Assembly: GCA_030549335.1 (NCBI GenBank)
Contig: CM060194.1
Span: forward strand, 58,494,547-58,558,546
DNA: 64,000 bases
Direction: 5' to 3'
Source of the DNA: Pontederia crassipes
Lineage: Eukaryota > Streptophyta > Magnoliopsida > Commelinales > Pontederiaceae
The notes beneath the pieces were generated by a model. It was not told the DNA's origin, made no database searches, and was given only the letters and a program-made list of their open reading frames with translations. This document shows positions 11,361 to 22,455 of the stretch, in pieces. Each line of letters begins with the position of its first letter. The stretch's first letter is position 1. The position numbers were made by a program, and so were the translations under genes.

Positions 11361-12015
11361 CCAGATCCGGCCACCCTGCTGCGCTCGCACGGTCCCGCCC
11401 GCACGCCGCCGGCCGCCCTGCTGCACTCGCACGACCCCGCCGCACGCCGCCGGCCGCCCTGCCATGCTCGCACGACCCCGCCGCGCGCCGTTGCCCGCCC
11501 GCACGTCATGCCGATCTCGCACGCCGCCGCTCGTCCGCCCGCACATCATGCCGATCTCGCACACCGCCGCTCGTCCGCCCGCACGTCATGCCGATCTCGC
11601 ACGCCGCCGCCCGCCCACCCGCCCGCCCGCCCTGCCGCTCCCCCGAGGACCTCACCGAGGACCGCGCTGCCACCAAGATCTCCCCTCTCCTCTCGCGACT
11701 TCACCATCGGAAATCGGGCTACCGCCGACGAGATCTGCCCCTCTCCTCTCGCGACTTCGCCACCGGAGACCGGGCTACCGTCGACGAGATCTGCCCCTCT
11801 CCTCTCGTGACTTCGCCACCGGAGATTGGACCCTGCCGTCATGATCCATCCGTCCAGAATTATCAAAATATTGTGTGATTAATGTGATTAGTTACACTTT
11901 TGTAAATGTAATGTAATTTATTTATAATGTAATGTAATGGATGTAATGTTAATTATGCATGAGTGTTAATCTGTCGTGCTGTAAAGTTTGTTCATTCTGA
12001 TTAATTACACTTGGT

Positions 12016-12130
12016 AAATTCAAAATGTTCTTATCGTTTAAAGCTTGAGATGAGCATTCTTATCGTTTAAAGCTTGAGATGGGCATTCTTATCATTTAAA
12101 ACTTGAGCATTCAAAGCTTGAGATGAGCAA
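12016..12130. repeat. Minisatellite in AT-rich centre of element 1
   Basis: The unit 'cattcttatcgtttaaagct' plus 'tgagatgag' is repeated about three times with small changes. A 'aatgtaatgtaat' rich patch lies at 11,905-11,950. Together they form the spacer between the two arms. Confidence 0.7.
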
Positions 12131-13048
12131 TCAAAATGTCCGAAAGCGAGAATGTAGAGAGGAGATAGGGAAGTACGTCTATTTGACGTTCCGAGGCATT
12201 CATTCGCATACGAGCAAGAAAAAGAATTAACTAAGTGCAACAAATTCAAGCATGAATTCACATAAGTGCAACAAATCCAAACATGAATTAAGAAAAGTTT
12301 GACTTAGTTTACAACATGAATTAACACAAAAGAGCTCGGTAGTGGTGGTGGCGGTGGTAGCGGCAACGGACGATAATTAGAGCTCGGTGGCGGCGGGCGG
12401 CGACGGGCGACAGCGACAGGGCGGGCGGCGTGCGAGACGCAGGGCGGGCAGCGTGCGAGATCCTGGAGGCGGGCGCCGACGGCTTCCTGGGCAAAGTCGG
12501 GGCGGACAAGGTCGTCGTGGATCCGATCCGGCCGACGAGAGTCAGATCTGGTCGAATGAGGTCTCAGCGCGTGCGGCAGGGTCGTGCAAGCGCGGCAGGG
12601 CGCCCGGCGGCATGCGGGCGGGATCATGCGAGCGCAGCAGGGTGCCGGATCTGGTCGAGCGGGGCCGCTGTCGACCAGATCTGGTCGAATGGGGCCACCG
12701 ACGACCAGATCTAGCGGGATCTGGTCGAGCGAGGCCGCCGACGACCAGATCTGACCGGATCTGGTCGAACGGGGCCGCCGACGATCAGATCTGGTTGGAT
12801 CTAGTCGAATCTCGTCGGTGTCGATTGGAGATCGAGAGCGAGAGCTTCGAGCGTCCGGCCAAATCTGCAGGCAGCGACGACCCTCCGGCGGTGACCCCCT
12901 ATGTTCGACGATCGTGGACAGACGTCGACGGATCTCATCGGCGGCAGGCCGAGTTCACCGCACGGAGAGGTGAGAGAGAGAGGTGCGGGCAAGAGAGTTG
13001 AGAGAGAGAGAGCACGAGCGAAAATGGGGAAAATATTTTTGCCCTGCC

Positions 13049-13055
13049 TTTTATA
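13049..13055 (-). promoter_or_regulatory. TATA box pointing into element 1 from the right arm
   Basis: On the minus strand GACTATAAAAGGC gives a canonical TATAAAA, followed downstream by a CT-rich initiator-like run. Autonomous Mutator elements carry inward promoters in their TIRs, and this fits that plan. Activity is inferred, not shown. Confidence 0.45.
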
Positions 13056-13251
13056 GTCGCCCTCCACGGCTGAACCGGGCTCGCACGATTGGATTGGTTT
13101 TTTCGCCATAAACCGAGTAAGATCGTCGGTTCATTTTAAAAAATCCATTTTTGATCGGCCCCCGTCCGATCCGGATCGGACCGGCGCCTTGAAATGGGAG
13201 GAGTGTCCCCCCATTTCAGATGGGGGGACACCCATTATTCCCATAAAAAAA

Positions 13252-13450
13252 TTTGAACTAAAAGAAAAAAATAGATTGGTGGCTTTATAATGATTATAAA
13301 CTTTCACCTTTATCTATGTATTATTGATATTCGCTCAATTTTAAATTTTTTTATGAAGTCATGATTGATTATATGTATAAGAAAGTTTGAATTACTAAAA
13401 TGAAAGTTATTTTCAAATATAATCTTTTAAAAAGTAAAATGATTATTAAG
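13252..13450. other. AT-rich DNA, nothing recognised
   Basis: Between element 1 and the SINE-like sequence no gene or repeat was seen. Confidence 0.4.
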
Positions 13451-13454
13451 CAAC

Positions 13455-13640
13455 AGAGATTGGCTTAAGTGGTAGTTGAGTCGCAAGCGCTCGTTAGGTA
13501 CTAAGAATCTTAAGTTCGAGTCTTGAAGCTATTATTTTGACTAAAAAATAAATCATTATCGAGAATAAATTATTAATGCTCTATTATCAACTTCGAACTA
13601 GAAGAGTGCTACTAATCTCGAACATAAAAAACTTTTCATA
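13455..13640 (+). repeat. tRNA-derived SINE-like sequence
   Basis: An A-box-like word TGGCTTAAGTGG (13,461-13,472) and a B-box-like word AGTTCGAGTCT (13,513-13,523) are spaced as in plant SINEs, with a body that does not fold as a tRNA. The 3' end and any TSD are unclear, so limits are approximate. Confidence 0.45.
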
Positions 13641-15020
13641 GAATCGGGCCGCTGTAATAAAGTAAGATGACTATTCTTTTGTTGAGGAAAACTTTCATAA
13701 TTTTTACGCCCATGGATAATTCTAGAACCAAATGCCATCTAATTTGATTATGAGTGTACTTTCAACTTGTATACAGTACGAATTTTTGCGTCGCACGAAT
13801 TGACACCGGAAGCTGACTAAAAAAAGATTTTGCTTGAAAACTCACTTAACTTTACGTCAAGAACATATGAGTTCTATTTTTTATCCATTTTTCTCATCCA
13901 TAATATCATATATGTGATATTTAATATATTTCAGCATATATTTTTTGAATGAACACTTTTGAAATAGAGTTGGAGTTTTGGAATCACATCGTTCATCTAA
14001 TCTAATAATTTAAAAATCGGTCTTGAGTTGAGAAAAAAAATGTCGGAATCCCCATTTAATTGGATTGACAATATCTTTGATTGGATTATGTAAAAGAATC
14101 AGAACAAGAAAAAACACCTAGGAAAAATGAACCAGAAAGTAAAGTTAATAAAGACAAATCTTGAAAAGGACCCTCATGAACTTGACATGGAGAAATCAAG
14201 GAATCATGAATACGATCGATGATAAATGACATGATAACATAGTTGCCACTCCGTGCAAGAAACTTGTAAACATGTGTAACACTATGTGCAAGACCAATTG
14301 CACATCTGACATATATGTACTAGCTGATACAATATAGCATAAATAGACGTCAATCAAATGCCAATATAGTTGGCATGAATCACAGCGTATTTTGGCATTT
14401 GTCCAATGCAGAAATAATAACAATTTAGTAGTTTTGAATTTCTTATACAATACACGAGTGTGCAATGTCATTATACGGATTGTTCAATCTTCCCACCAAA
14501 CTCTTCTAAAAGAATGCGAGTCCTTGGGTTTGACAAAACAACTTTCCTAGGAACTAACTTGGTCGTCCATGGATAAACAAGTTCTTGGATTTGTACAAGA
14601 AAAATTCATGCCTAAATTCAATAAACACAAAATGTGAAAAAGAGGATTCCACACAAATTTGGAGTTTTTTTAAACAAACCTTCGAGATCAAAGCTTTATT
14701 TCAACATTTTCATTTTATTTTTTGGATCTTTTTTAGATTATAGTTTACGAGGGGACCAAGTCAAACCCAAGGGAACAATACCTACTCAATTAAAATAACT
14801 AAAATTAAATGTAACACTTACATAATGCTAGCGTGAATGATAGTTCCACTTATCCAGTTAATTACTTAACTGGATAGTTCACTTCATGCTATAATAATAT
14901 TAACCCTGTGATTACGTGACCTACATTAATTATTGACTTATTAAAGTACTAGTAAGAGATATACATAATAGTTATACTTGCTTCTTAGTTGAACTACTTG
15001 GATCCCAAATGGTATAGGTT
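13640..15020. other. AT-rich intergenic DNA, nothing recognised
   Basis: No coding region, repeat with clear ends or RNA gene was seen here. The open frame at 14,196-14,471 is not supported by any recognisable motif. Confidence 0.4.
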
Positions 15021-15287
15021 TTCTCAAATATAATTTCAAGTTATCTAACTTTTTGTTGGAAAACGAAATTATAATTTTGAATAACTACGTTGGACTCTAC
15101 ACCTCAATATTTTCAAGATTAATCTTCTTTGAAGTTCCTTTTTTCTTGTGAGATACGTGATCACAAATCAATTAAAGTGATTAAACCAAATGATACAACA
15201 AATAACGTATTTAAGTTTTGTCCGTTACTGACTCTTCAAAATGTATACAAGTGGGAAAGATATTTTACCCATTACATTATTATTAAC

Positions 15288-15879
15288 CAATGTTGTAAGA
15301 CCCGACCCGGTCATCGACCCGGATTGTCTAATGTGTCAGGTCGGACCGGTTGGACTGGGTCGAACCGAATGGTCGAATCGAATAATATAAATTAATAAAA
15401 AATAAAATAACTTCAAGTGACTATTATAATATGTAATATGTTATTTAGCAAAAATATAATATAATATAATAAATTAATTTAGATAAAATAATATAATAAA
15501 GTAAGCATAAATTAAATCGTCAATTGAATATTTTCTAAATAAAAAAAAATTTGTAAGTAATTATAAAAACTTAAAGATATCAATTAAATTTTATATATGT
15601 GATAAAGAAGAATATTGAAACATAAATTCAAGTATATATATATGATATTTTAAAAAATTTAATAAATTTTGTACATTTTAATTTTTTTTACATTTTACAA
15701 TTTGACCCGGTCGGATCAGTCAAATCCGTCGGGTCGGCCAATTGAATCCGAGTTTTGACCGGATTTGACCGAATCAAAGTGGGTCAACTCCATGGCCGAA
15801 TTTTGAACGACCGTTTTAGTGTCCGGACACCGGTCCGACCGATCCGATCGGCCAGACCGGGTCGGGTCTTACAACACTG
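15288..15879. mobile_element. hAT-like MITE, copy 2
   Basis: The ends are long inverted repeats: 22 bases starting TGTTGTAAGACCCGACCCGG are perfectly inverted at 15,291 and 15,877. With the outer CAA/CTG the TIR reads CA(A/G)TGTTGTAAG. The 8-bp TSD ttattaac lies at 15,280-15,287 and 15,880-15,887. Duplication copy A shows the unoccupied site ('ttattacttaacctattgg', ~190-215). The interior is ~590 bp, AT-rich and non-coding, so the element depends on a transposase elsewhere. Confidence 0.9.
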
Positions 15880-16319
15880 TTATTAACCGGTTGGTGTGAT
15901 TGCTAATTAATCAAATTAATCAGGCGGGCTTAACTTACATGAAACTTTAATAGTTTTCTAAATTATATGATTTGACAGCCCAACACAGCAGGGCCTGCTA
16001 TGTTTTTTACATTAATTTGTCACTTCTTTATAAGCAAACCCTCGAGCATTAATTAAACGGTTTAGTCTTATCTACAGTGCAACTGCATTATTTTAATTTA
16101 TGGGTTTTGATAATAACTTGTCTTTCCTTTGGAGAGAAATTGCTTTCATATGTTACCTCTTTTGGCAATAAATGATATACATTTGAACACGTGATCATTC
16201 AATGCAAGGTCACACTCTTCAACGTATCAAGTGGAGTACAGGTCGAGGACATTATGGAATTTAATATTTTGACTAATACTTATAGAAAAAGGTTTAAAGA
16301 TGAGAGAAAGAATGTAAAA

Positions 16320-16772
16320 TGTTAGAATTTATAACATATATAAATCTTAGAGATTGCGGAATATCTTTTGCAGTGAAAATGAATTTTGAGGGTTTTTCCA
16401 CGAATGCACTTGTACCTCAGGATTGGGAACTGAATTTTTAAGCAACGAAACTCTTTGCCATAGCACAAGTACTTTTGGACGAACCTCTGCGAAAGCGTGT
16501 TTGAGACCTATGATATGGATCTCCTTTTATAGGGTAGGAAGACTTGGACAATAAGTTAGGTAGAACGCTTCACGAGTGTCCATCGTGCGTGATGTGCAGC
16601 CCACAAATCTCGCGACGCACAAATCGCTGGATGAGATCGCGTGATCCTCGCTACATCAGCGCGGTCCGCACGACCAGCGCACAACCCGCACGACTAGCGC
16701 GCAGTCCGCGTTGACCATGAGCGGACTCCCGCGCGCGTCACGCGGTAATGCCCACGTGGACATTATCCAACA
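16320..16772 (-). repeat. Copia 3' LTR
   Basis: It starts TGTTAGAATTTATAAC on the plus strand and ends TTATCCAACA. It matches the two outer parts of 30,031-31,860 throughout ('gcacttg', 'gccatagcacaagtac', 'gggtaggaagactt', 'cactatccaaca'). Differences are numerous, suggesting an old insertion. The 3' part is GC-rich. Confidence 0.88.
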
Positions 16773-18150
16773 ATCTCTCACTTGCATGTATTGGACAATG
16801 TACTTTCGTTTATCCAGAATTGATAAATGTGTCGTGCGATCCACGAGTACAACAACAACAACAACAACAAAGCCTTATCCCACTAGGTGGGGTCGGCTAC
16901 ATGGATCATACGACGCCATTCCGCTCTATTAGCAACCAAACCTTTCGGTATATTATTCACCAATAGATCTTGCAAAAAATAGATCTTGCAAGCATGTCAT
17001 GTTAAAGTTGTGCGATCCACGAGTACAAGCACACTTTTTTTATAAGAGTTAGAAAGATACTTGTTAAAGTTCAATCACTCAATTATCTTTAGAGCATATG
17101 TCATGTCTGTTAGGGATTCATGATAGCTCACACATGAGCCAACAAATGCTCAAATAATGTAACTCGTTATGTCCTAGATCTGTCTTGCAGCATAGACAAG
17201 ATAACGTATATCTTGCTCCGTGGTAACTGTCTTTCACATATACTATTTTCAAAAATGGTTGGCCAATTGTATGTGAAAGCTTAATGTAGCTCATAATAGT
17301 TCTTTCTCTCGCCATGTCTCTTAGTAGTGAATTAGCTGCTTTTCTAGACATGGCTCGACAGACTACTTTACTTTTCACCTTTGAGTAACCCGTTAAGAGT
17401 TTAAGGATACGTGCAAATGAATCATCTGTCAGATACTCACACCATGATGACCATCGAACTAATCAATTCATCATGTCTCTAGGTTGACTTTGCATACTTG
17501 AAACTAAACACAAGTATAATGATGGAGACTCCCACTAGAAAGAGCGTATCTCTATCTCTGTTAAATTATACACTGCACAGACTCAAGTCCAGTTGCTAAC
17601 TTTTAGCGTTTGATCCGAGTTTTCAAATTGATCGCTACCCAATATCGTCAAATTTGAATCTCGCATCTGGCCTCTCTCTCTTAATCAAGCAACATTGAAT
17701 TACAAAAACTCATGTTTTAACAATCACTCACATAGTTCATTTCGCTCACTATCTTTGTGAATGCTGGAAATATTTGTTCGTGTGAGTGAACAAATCTAGG
17801 CCTGATCGACATACTTTTCACATGCATAATAAGAATTCATAACAATGAATTTATGAAAGAAAAATAATCTTTTATTCATTGAAAATTTGAGTACATTATT
17901 GCGTTTATAATCTACGCAGCCCTAAGGCATTTACATGTCACAAAAATGTCTCTCTTGACAATAATTTGGTGAACGGATCAGCAACCATATAGTGCGTTGA
18001 TATGTACTCAACTTAGATCTCCTCTTTGACTTTTTGATTTCGTACAAATTTGTACTTCGCGTCGATATGCTTTTCTTTGCAATGATATTTCTCGTCCTTC
18101 ATATAAGTCATGATTGCTTGATTGTTACAGTGAAGGATCATCTTCTTCAT
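16773..18150 (-). other. Copia 3' untranslated region
   Basis: This lies between RNase H and the 3' LTR. A purine-rich stretch next to the LTR (minus strand AAGTGAGAGAT) is the probable polypurine tract. A (CAA)n run occurs at ~16,848-16,870. No coding sequence was recognised. Confidence 0.6.
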
Positions 18151-19900
18151 TGCGTTCTAAAAAATTCTCAAGTTTTGAAGAAATCTTCTAAGCCATAAGA
18201 CCTCTTGTACTATCACTGGACAAGTTATGAATTCTACCTTCATAGTTGACAGTGCCACACAATCTTGTTTCTTGCTACTCCAAGTAACAGCACCATTGCT
18301 GAGTAAGAAAGTGTATCCGGAGGTGGATTTTCGTTCATCAACGTCACCAGTCCAATCGGCATCGGTGAATCTAGTAAGTCGTAGAATTCCTCCATGATAG
18401 CATAATGCAAGATCTGCAGTACCCTTGAGGTATCTCATGATTCTTTTCACCGCCTTCTAGTGTTGGCATCCCGGATTAGCCTGATATCGACTAACTAGAC
18501 CCACGACAAAATATATGTCCGATCGAGTACACATCGCATCGTACAAGCCGCCGACCACACTTGCATAGGGAGCATTGAACATTTCTGTTTGTTCATCTAG
18601 AGTTTTAGGGCACATATCCAAGCTTAGAACCTCGTCTTTCATAATATGAGTGTTAATGAGTTTGCATCCATCCATGCAGAATCTTTTCAAAACCTTCTTT
18701 ATATTTGATTCCTACATAGCAAGGAGTCATTTGGAACGGTCACGTTGGATTTTCACACCCAGTATGTAGGCTACTTCACCCATGTCCTTCATCTCAAACA
18801 TGGAGGACAACTGTTGCTTAATGGTAATGCCAAAACCTCTATTATTTTCAGTTATCAGAATGTTGTCCACATATAACATTAGGATAGCAAAATTATCCTC
18901 AGACTTATGAACATACACGCAGTAGTCTTCCCCAATCATGTTAAAATCGTATGAAATGATTGACTCATGGAATTTGAGGTATCACTGCCAACATGATTAT
19001 TTAAGTCCATAAATGGACTGACGTAATAAGCAAACTTTGCGCTCTTCTCTATTTACAACGAAGCCTTGAGGTTGTTCCATGTAAATTTCATCATCTAGTT
19101 CTCCATTGAAAAATACAGTTTTTACATCCATCTAATGTAATTCTAAATTCATATGTGCGACTATAGCTCATATTAGGCGAATAAAAATAAACCTTACAAC
19201 AGGTGCAAAAGTTTCTTCATAGTCAACACCCGTTATTTGGGTGAATCCTTTCGCCACTATGCGGGTTTTATATCTCTCAATTGATCCATGCATGCCGCGT
19301 TTAATTTTGAGAACCCATTTATTCCCAATTATCTTATGGTCTGGCGGGAGATCAATCAAGTCCCAGACTTGATTTTTTTGCATGGACCATAACTCTTCCT
19401 TCATTGCCTTAATCCATTCTTCCTTAGCAGGGGACGAGAGAGCCTCTTTGACAGATTTGAGCTCAAGTTCATTTTTCAGACTTACTATGTTGACATCATG
19501 TGGTCCATGTTTATGCAACCCTTCAATTTCAAATCATTGGCGCGGAACATATTTTCTAGTGGTCCGTCGAAGAGAGCTTTTAGGTTGGTCAGTTGGCGGT
19601 TGCAAATTCTCCTACTCGGATCAAGCTGTGGGACGAAAAAGACAAACTCCTCAACAGGTTGATCTACTTGTGCCGCCAACCCGGGATCTTCTTCTTCATT
19701 TAGGAAAAATCTATTGTCTATCTCGCCTTGCTTGGGAAACTCATTCTCTATGAATGTCACATTTCTACTTTCAATTTTTGTTATCGTACCATCTTCTCTT
19801 TCTCCTATGAATACATAGCCCTTGAAGGTTTCATAATATCTTATAAAGATATATTTCTGCCCTCTATGACCCAACTTCCCATACTTATGAGAGTTGTTTA
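18150..19900 (-). pseudogene. Copia reverse transcriptase and RNase H, broken
   Basis: Fragments in changing frames carry Copia RT signatures: 'KEEWIKAMKEEL' and 'KWVLKIKRG' (~19,270-19,450), 'RIVAKGFTQ' and 'YEETFAPVVR' (~19,190-19,260), and the active-site box YVDNIL (~18,856-18,873), usually YVDDIL. RNase H follows: 'RYLKGT' (~18,420), 'FTDADWTGD' (~18,345-18,370) and 'KSTSGY'. Stops and frame changes separate ORFs 19,168-19,518, 18,727-18,939, 18,457-18,690 and 18,157-18,450. The enzyme would copy element RNA to DNA in virus-like particles; this copy cannot. Confidence 0.9.
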
Positions 19901-20528
19901 GAACATAGGCTGCGCAACCCCAATGATGCAAATAACTAAGGTTAGACTTTCGACCTATCCAAAGTTCATAAGGCGTAGTAGGAATGAATTTCGATGGTAC
20001 ACGATTTAAGATGTAGGCAGCAGTCAATAACGCATCTCCCCAATACGAAATTGGAAGAGTAACTTACGCCATTATGGATCGAACCATATCAAATAAGGTA
20101 CGATTTTGTCTTTTTGCAACACCATTTTATTGCGAAGTTCTTGGTATTGTTAGTTGCTTAACTATACCATTTTCATCACATAACTTTTTGAATAAGTCAG
20201 AGAGATATTCGCGTCCATGGTCGATTCACAAGGCATTAATTTTGCGATCTACTCGATTCTCAGCCATGTTCATGAATCGTACAAAACAATTCAAGACTTT
20301 GGACTTATGAGAAATCAAGTATACAACACAATAATGTGAATTATCATCAATAAATGTAATGAAGTAAGAAAAATCGTATCTTGCGTGAACATTCATCAGA
20401 CCACACATGTCCGAATGAATTAATTGTAATAGGTACTCGGCACATTTTTCCATTCTAAATGATATTCTTATTTTCTTGCTAGGTAGACATTCCTCATAAG
20501 TTGGAAGATCAACTTTTGCGAGAGACCT
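19900..20528 (-). pseudogene. Copia integrase core, broken
   Basis: Readable pieces include 'PTYEECLPSKK', 'FITFIDDNSHY' (first Asp region), 'HGREYLSDLF' (second Asp region) and 'YILNRVPSKFIP', then the C-terminal 'GYVFIG' block. The third acidic position, normally Glu in 'VAERRNRT', reads Lys ('VAKRQNRT'). In-frame TAA and TAG stops occur near 20,120 and 20,060. Just upstream in the gene (right-hand side) the frame is cut by the CACTA element starting at 20,529. Confidence 0.88.
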
Positions 20529-21921
20529 CACTACAAGAAAATTGCCATTTTACGATGGACAATTTTCGACGGATTTTGTGATGAATTTTGCGACGGAATT
20601 ATTTTAGACGGATTTTTCGACGGTTACAACCGTCAAAAATGAAAATAATAGATTATGTAATTTGTTATATTATATTTTTTTATATTTAGGAACGTCGATA
20701 TTTCCGAACGAATATCCATCCGTCATAATTTTCGACGGATTTTCCGATGGTTACGACCGTCGGAAATGAAAATATAAATTATGTAATTTGTTATGTTATT
20801 ATTTTATTTTTTGACGATTAAGAACGTTGATATTTCCGACGAATATCCATCCGTCGCAATTTCCGACGGATTTTTCGACGGTTATGACCGTCAAAAATGA
20901 AAATAACAAATTATGTAATTTGTTATATTATTATTTTATTTTTCGATGATTAGGAACATCGATATTTCCAACGGATATCCATCCGTCGCAAAATCCGCTG
21001 TAATTTCCGATGGTCGTAACCGTCAGTAAATTTATAATAATATAATATGAGGAGTATTTTATTAATATAATTTGCGACAGTCCAAACCGTTGATAAAATT
21101 AAAAATAATATTATATATAACTAATTTTAAAAATGATTAATACTTATTTTTCCGACGGTCAAAGCCCGTTATCCCACTTTTTTCGTCTCAAATTTTCACC
21201 TATATATATATATATACCCCTCCTCTCTCCATCCTCTCCTCTCTCTCTCCCTCTCCCTCTTCCTCTCCCTCTCCCGGCCGGTGAGCCTCTGACCGGACGA
21301 CCGCCGATGACCCTCTCCCGTCAGCGTCTCTCTTGGCTGCGGGCGTTCGGATTTGTCTCCTAGCGGTTGGATCGGCCGCCTGACGATCGGATCCGACCCC
21401 CAGCGGCCGGATCAGCCATCGGGCGTTTGGATACGGCACCCAACGACCGAATCCGCCCACGGGCATTCGGATCCGGTCGCGGGTGGCCAGATTCGGCCTC
21501 TGGCGGTTGGATTCGGCCGCCTAGCGGCGGCCAGATCGGCCAAATCCAACCTCGGCCAGCTGGCGGCTGCCGTTGGCCACCTGGCGGTCAAATCTGGCCA
21601 CCGGCCGACTAATTTTTTTATATTATAAAAATTTTTTATGACGATTTTGACCATCAAAACTCGCCGAAATTTTTTATGGTAGCAACCGCCGATATTTGCG
21701 GTGGTCGATGAAATCGTCGAAAACTTTGGCGGTCACGACCGGTGAAGTTCCGTCGAAATTTTCAGTGTTTCTTTCCCAATCGTCGAAAATTGATTTGCGA
21801 CGATCATTTTTCGGATGTCTCGATTCCGTAAAAAAAATCGTCGAAAATGATGTTTCCGACGATTTTTTGGAGAAATTACAGACGATCGAAATCGTCTGTA
21901 ATCCCCATATTTCTTGTAGTG
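20529..21921. mobile_element. Non-autonomous CACTA element 1 (inside Copia integrase)
   Basis: The terminus CACTACAAGAAA matches the inverted end TTTCTTGTAGTG. The perfect 3-bp TSD cct lies at 20,526-20,528 and 21,922-21,924. Subterminal regions hold many copies of short words such as 'cgacggtt', 'aaccgtcg' and 'atccatccgtcg' in both directions, as expected for transposase-binding repeats. The core (21,215-21,610) is GC-rich with 'gcggccggatc' tandem words, a (TA)n and a CT run. No transposase is encoded. The interrupted host gene continues on both sides. Confidence 0.92.
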
Positions 21922-21924
21922 CCT

Positions 21925-22455
21925 CAAGAGGCCTTCTCAAGCAAGCCTATTCATTCGATCTTGGTCAATGTGTCCTAATCTAGCATGCCAAATATTGACA
22001 CTTTCATTCATATCAATAGATGACATAAAAGAATAACTATCAGCAACAGATGCTGTATTTAAAACATAGAAACCATTATTGAGAAAACTCTTGCATAGAA
22101 GAACATTGTCAAGACATATTGTTATTTATTTCATCTGAAAACTTATTACATAACTAAGCTTGTCTAATGCTGACACTGAAAGTAAATTTCGTCTAAAAGC
22201 TGGAGCATATAGAATGTCGTGAAGGTAAAGTATTTGGCCGTTGCGAAAGTCTAACTTGCACGATCCAATGCCTTTAACTTCAACTATTTCATTATTTTCA
22301 ACGTAAATCCATTTGCTCTCCACACTTATTTGATGAAATTTTAGGAAGGCCCCGCGATCTCTTACTACATAATCGGTGGCTCCTGAATCTGCAATTCACG
22401 AAGGATGAGTTTCAGGAATTAAGGCACAACTTGAGACATAAGAAAAAGAATTGCA
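21925..22455 (-). pseudogene. Copia protease and GAG-pre-integrase region
   Basis: On the minus strand, 'IADSGATDYVV' (near 22,340-22,385) is the retropepsin active site with flanking sequence, preceded by an in-frame TGA that replaces an expected Trp codon. Next comes 'LYLHDILYAPAFRRNLLSV' (~22,160-22,220). The zinc-binding 'WHARLGHIDQDRMNRL' lies at ~21,950-22,000. The part of gag between this block and 28,280 is missing or displaced by the inserted Athila/Tat-like material. Confidence 0.88.

Larger units (their letters stand above)
10707..13242. mobile_element. MULE-like long-inverted-repeat element 1
   Basis: The ends are perfect inverted repeats beginning GGGAATAATGGGTGTCC. They are flanked by a perfect 9-bp TSD ataaaaaaa (10,698-10,706 and 13,243-13,251), which places the element with Mutator-like transposons. 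The arms stay inverted-repetitive for at least ~600 bp (10,707-~11,350 against ~12,620-13,242). They are GC-rich and carry CT/GA runs and tandem 'gatctggtcg' words. The centre (~11,860-12,310) is AT-rich. No transposase or captured gene was recognised. The transcript of either strand could fold into a very long hairpin. Confidence 0.85.

Noticed and set aside
10823-13109. Several overlapping open frames of 60-200 codons in the GC-rich element (Ser/Arg/Pro/Ala-rich)
   Set aside because: Frames are open on both strands at once, follow tandem repeats, and mirror each other in the two inverted arms; no domain is recognisable.
13455-13530. Possible tRNA gene (A- and B-box-like words)
   Set aside because: No cloverleaf can be drawn: acceptor arms do not pair and no anticodon arm is clear; a tRNA-derived SINE fits better.
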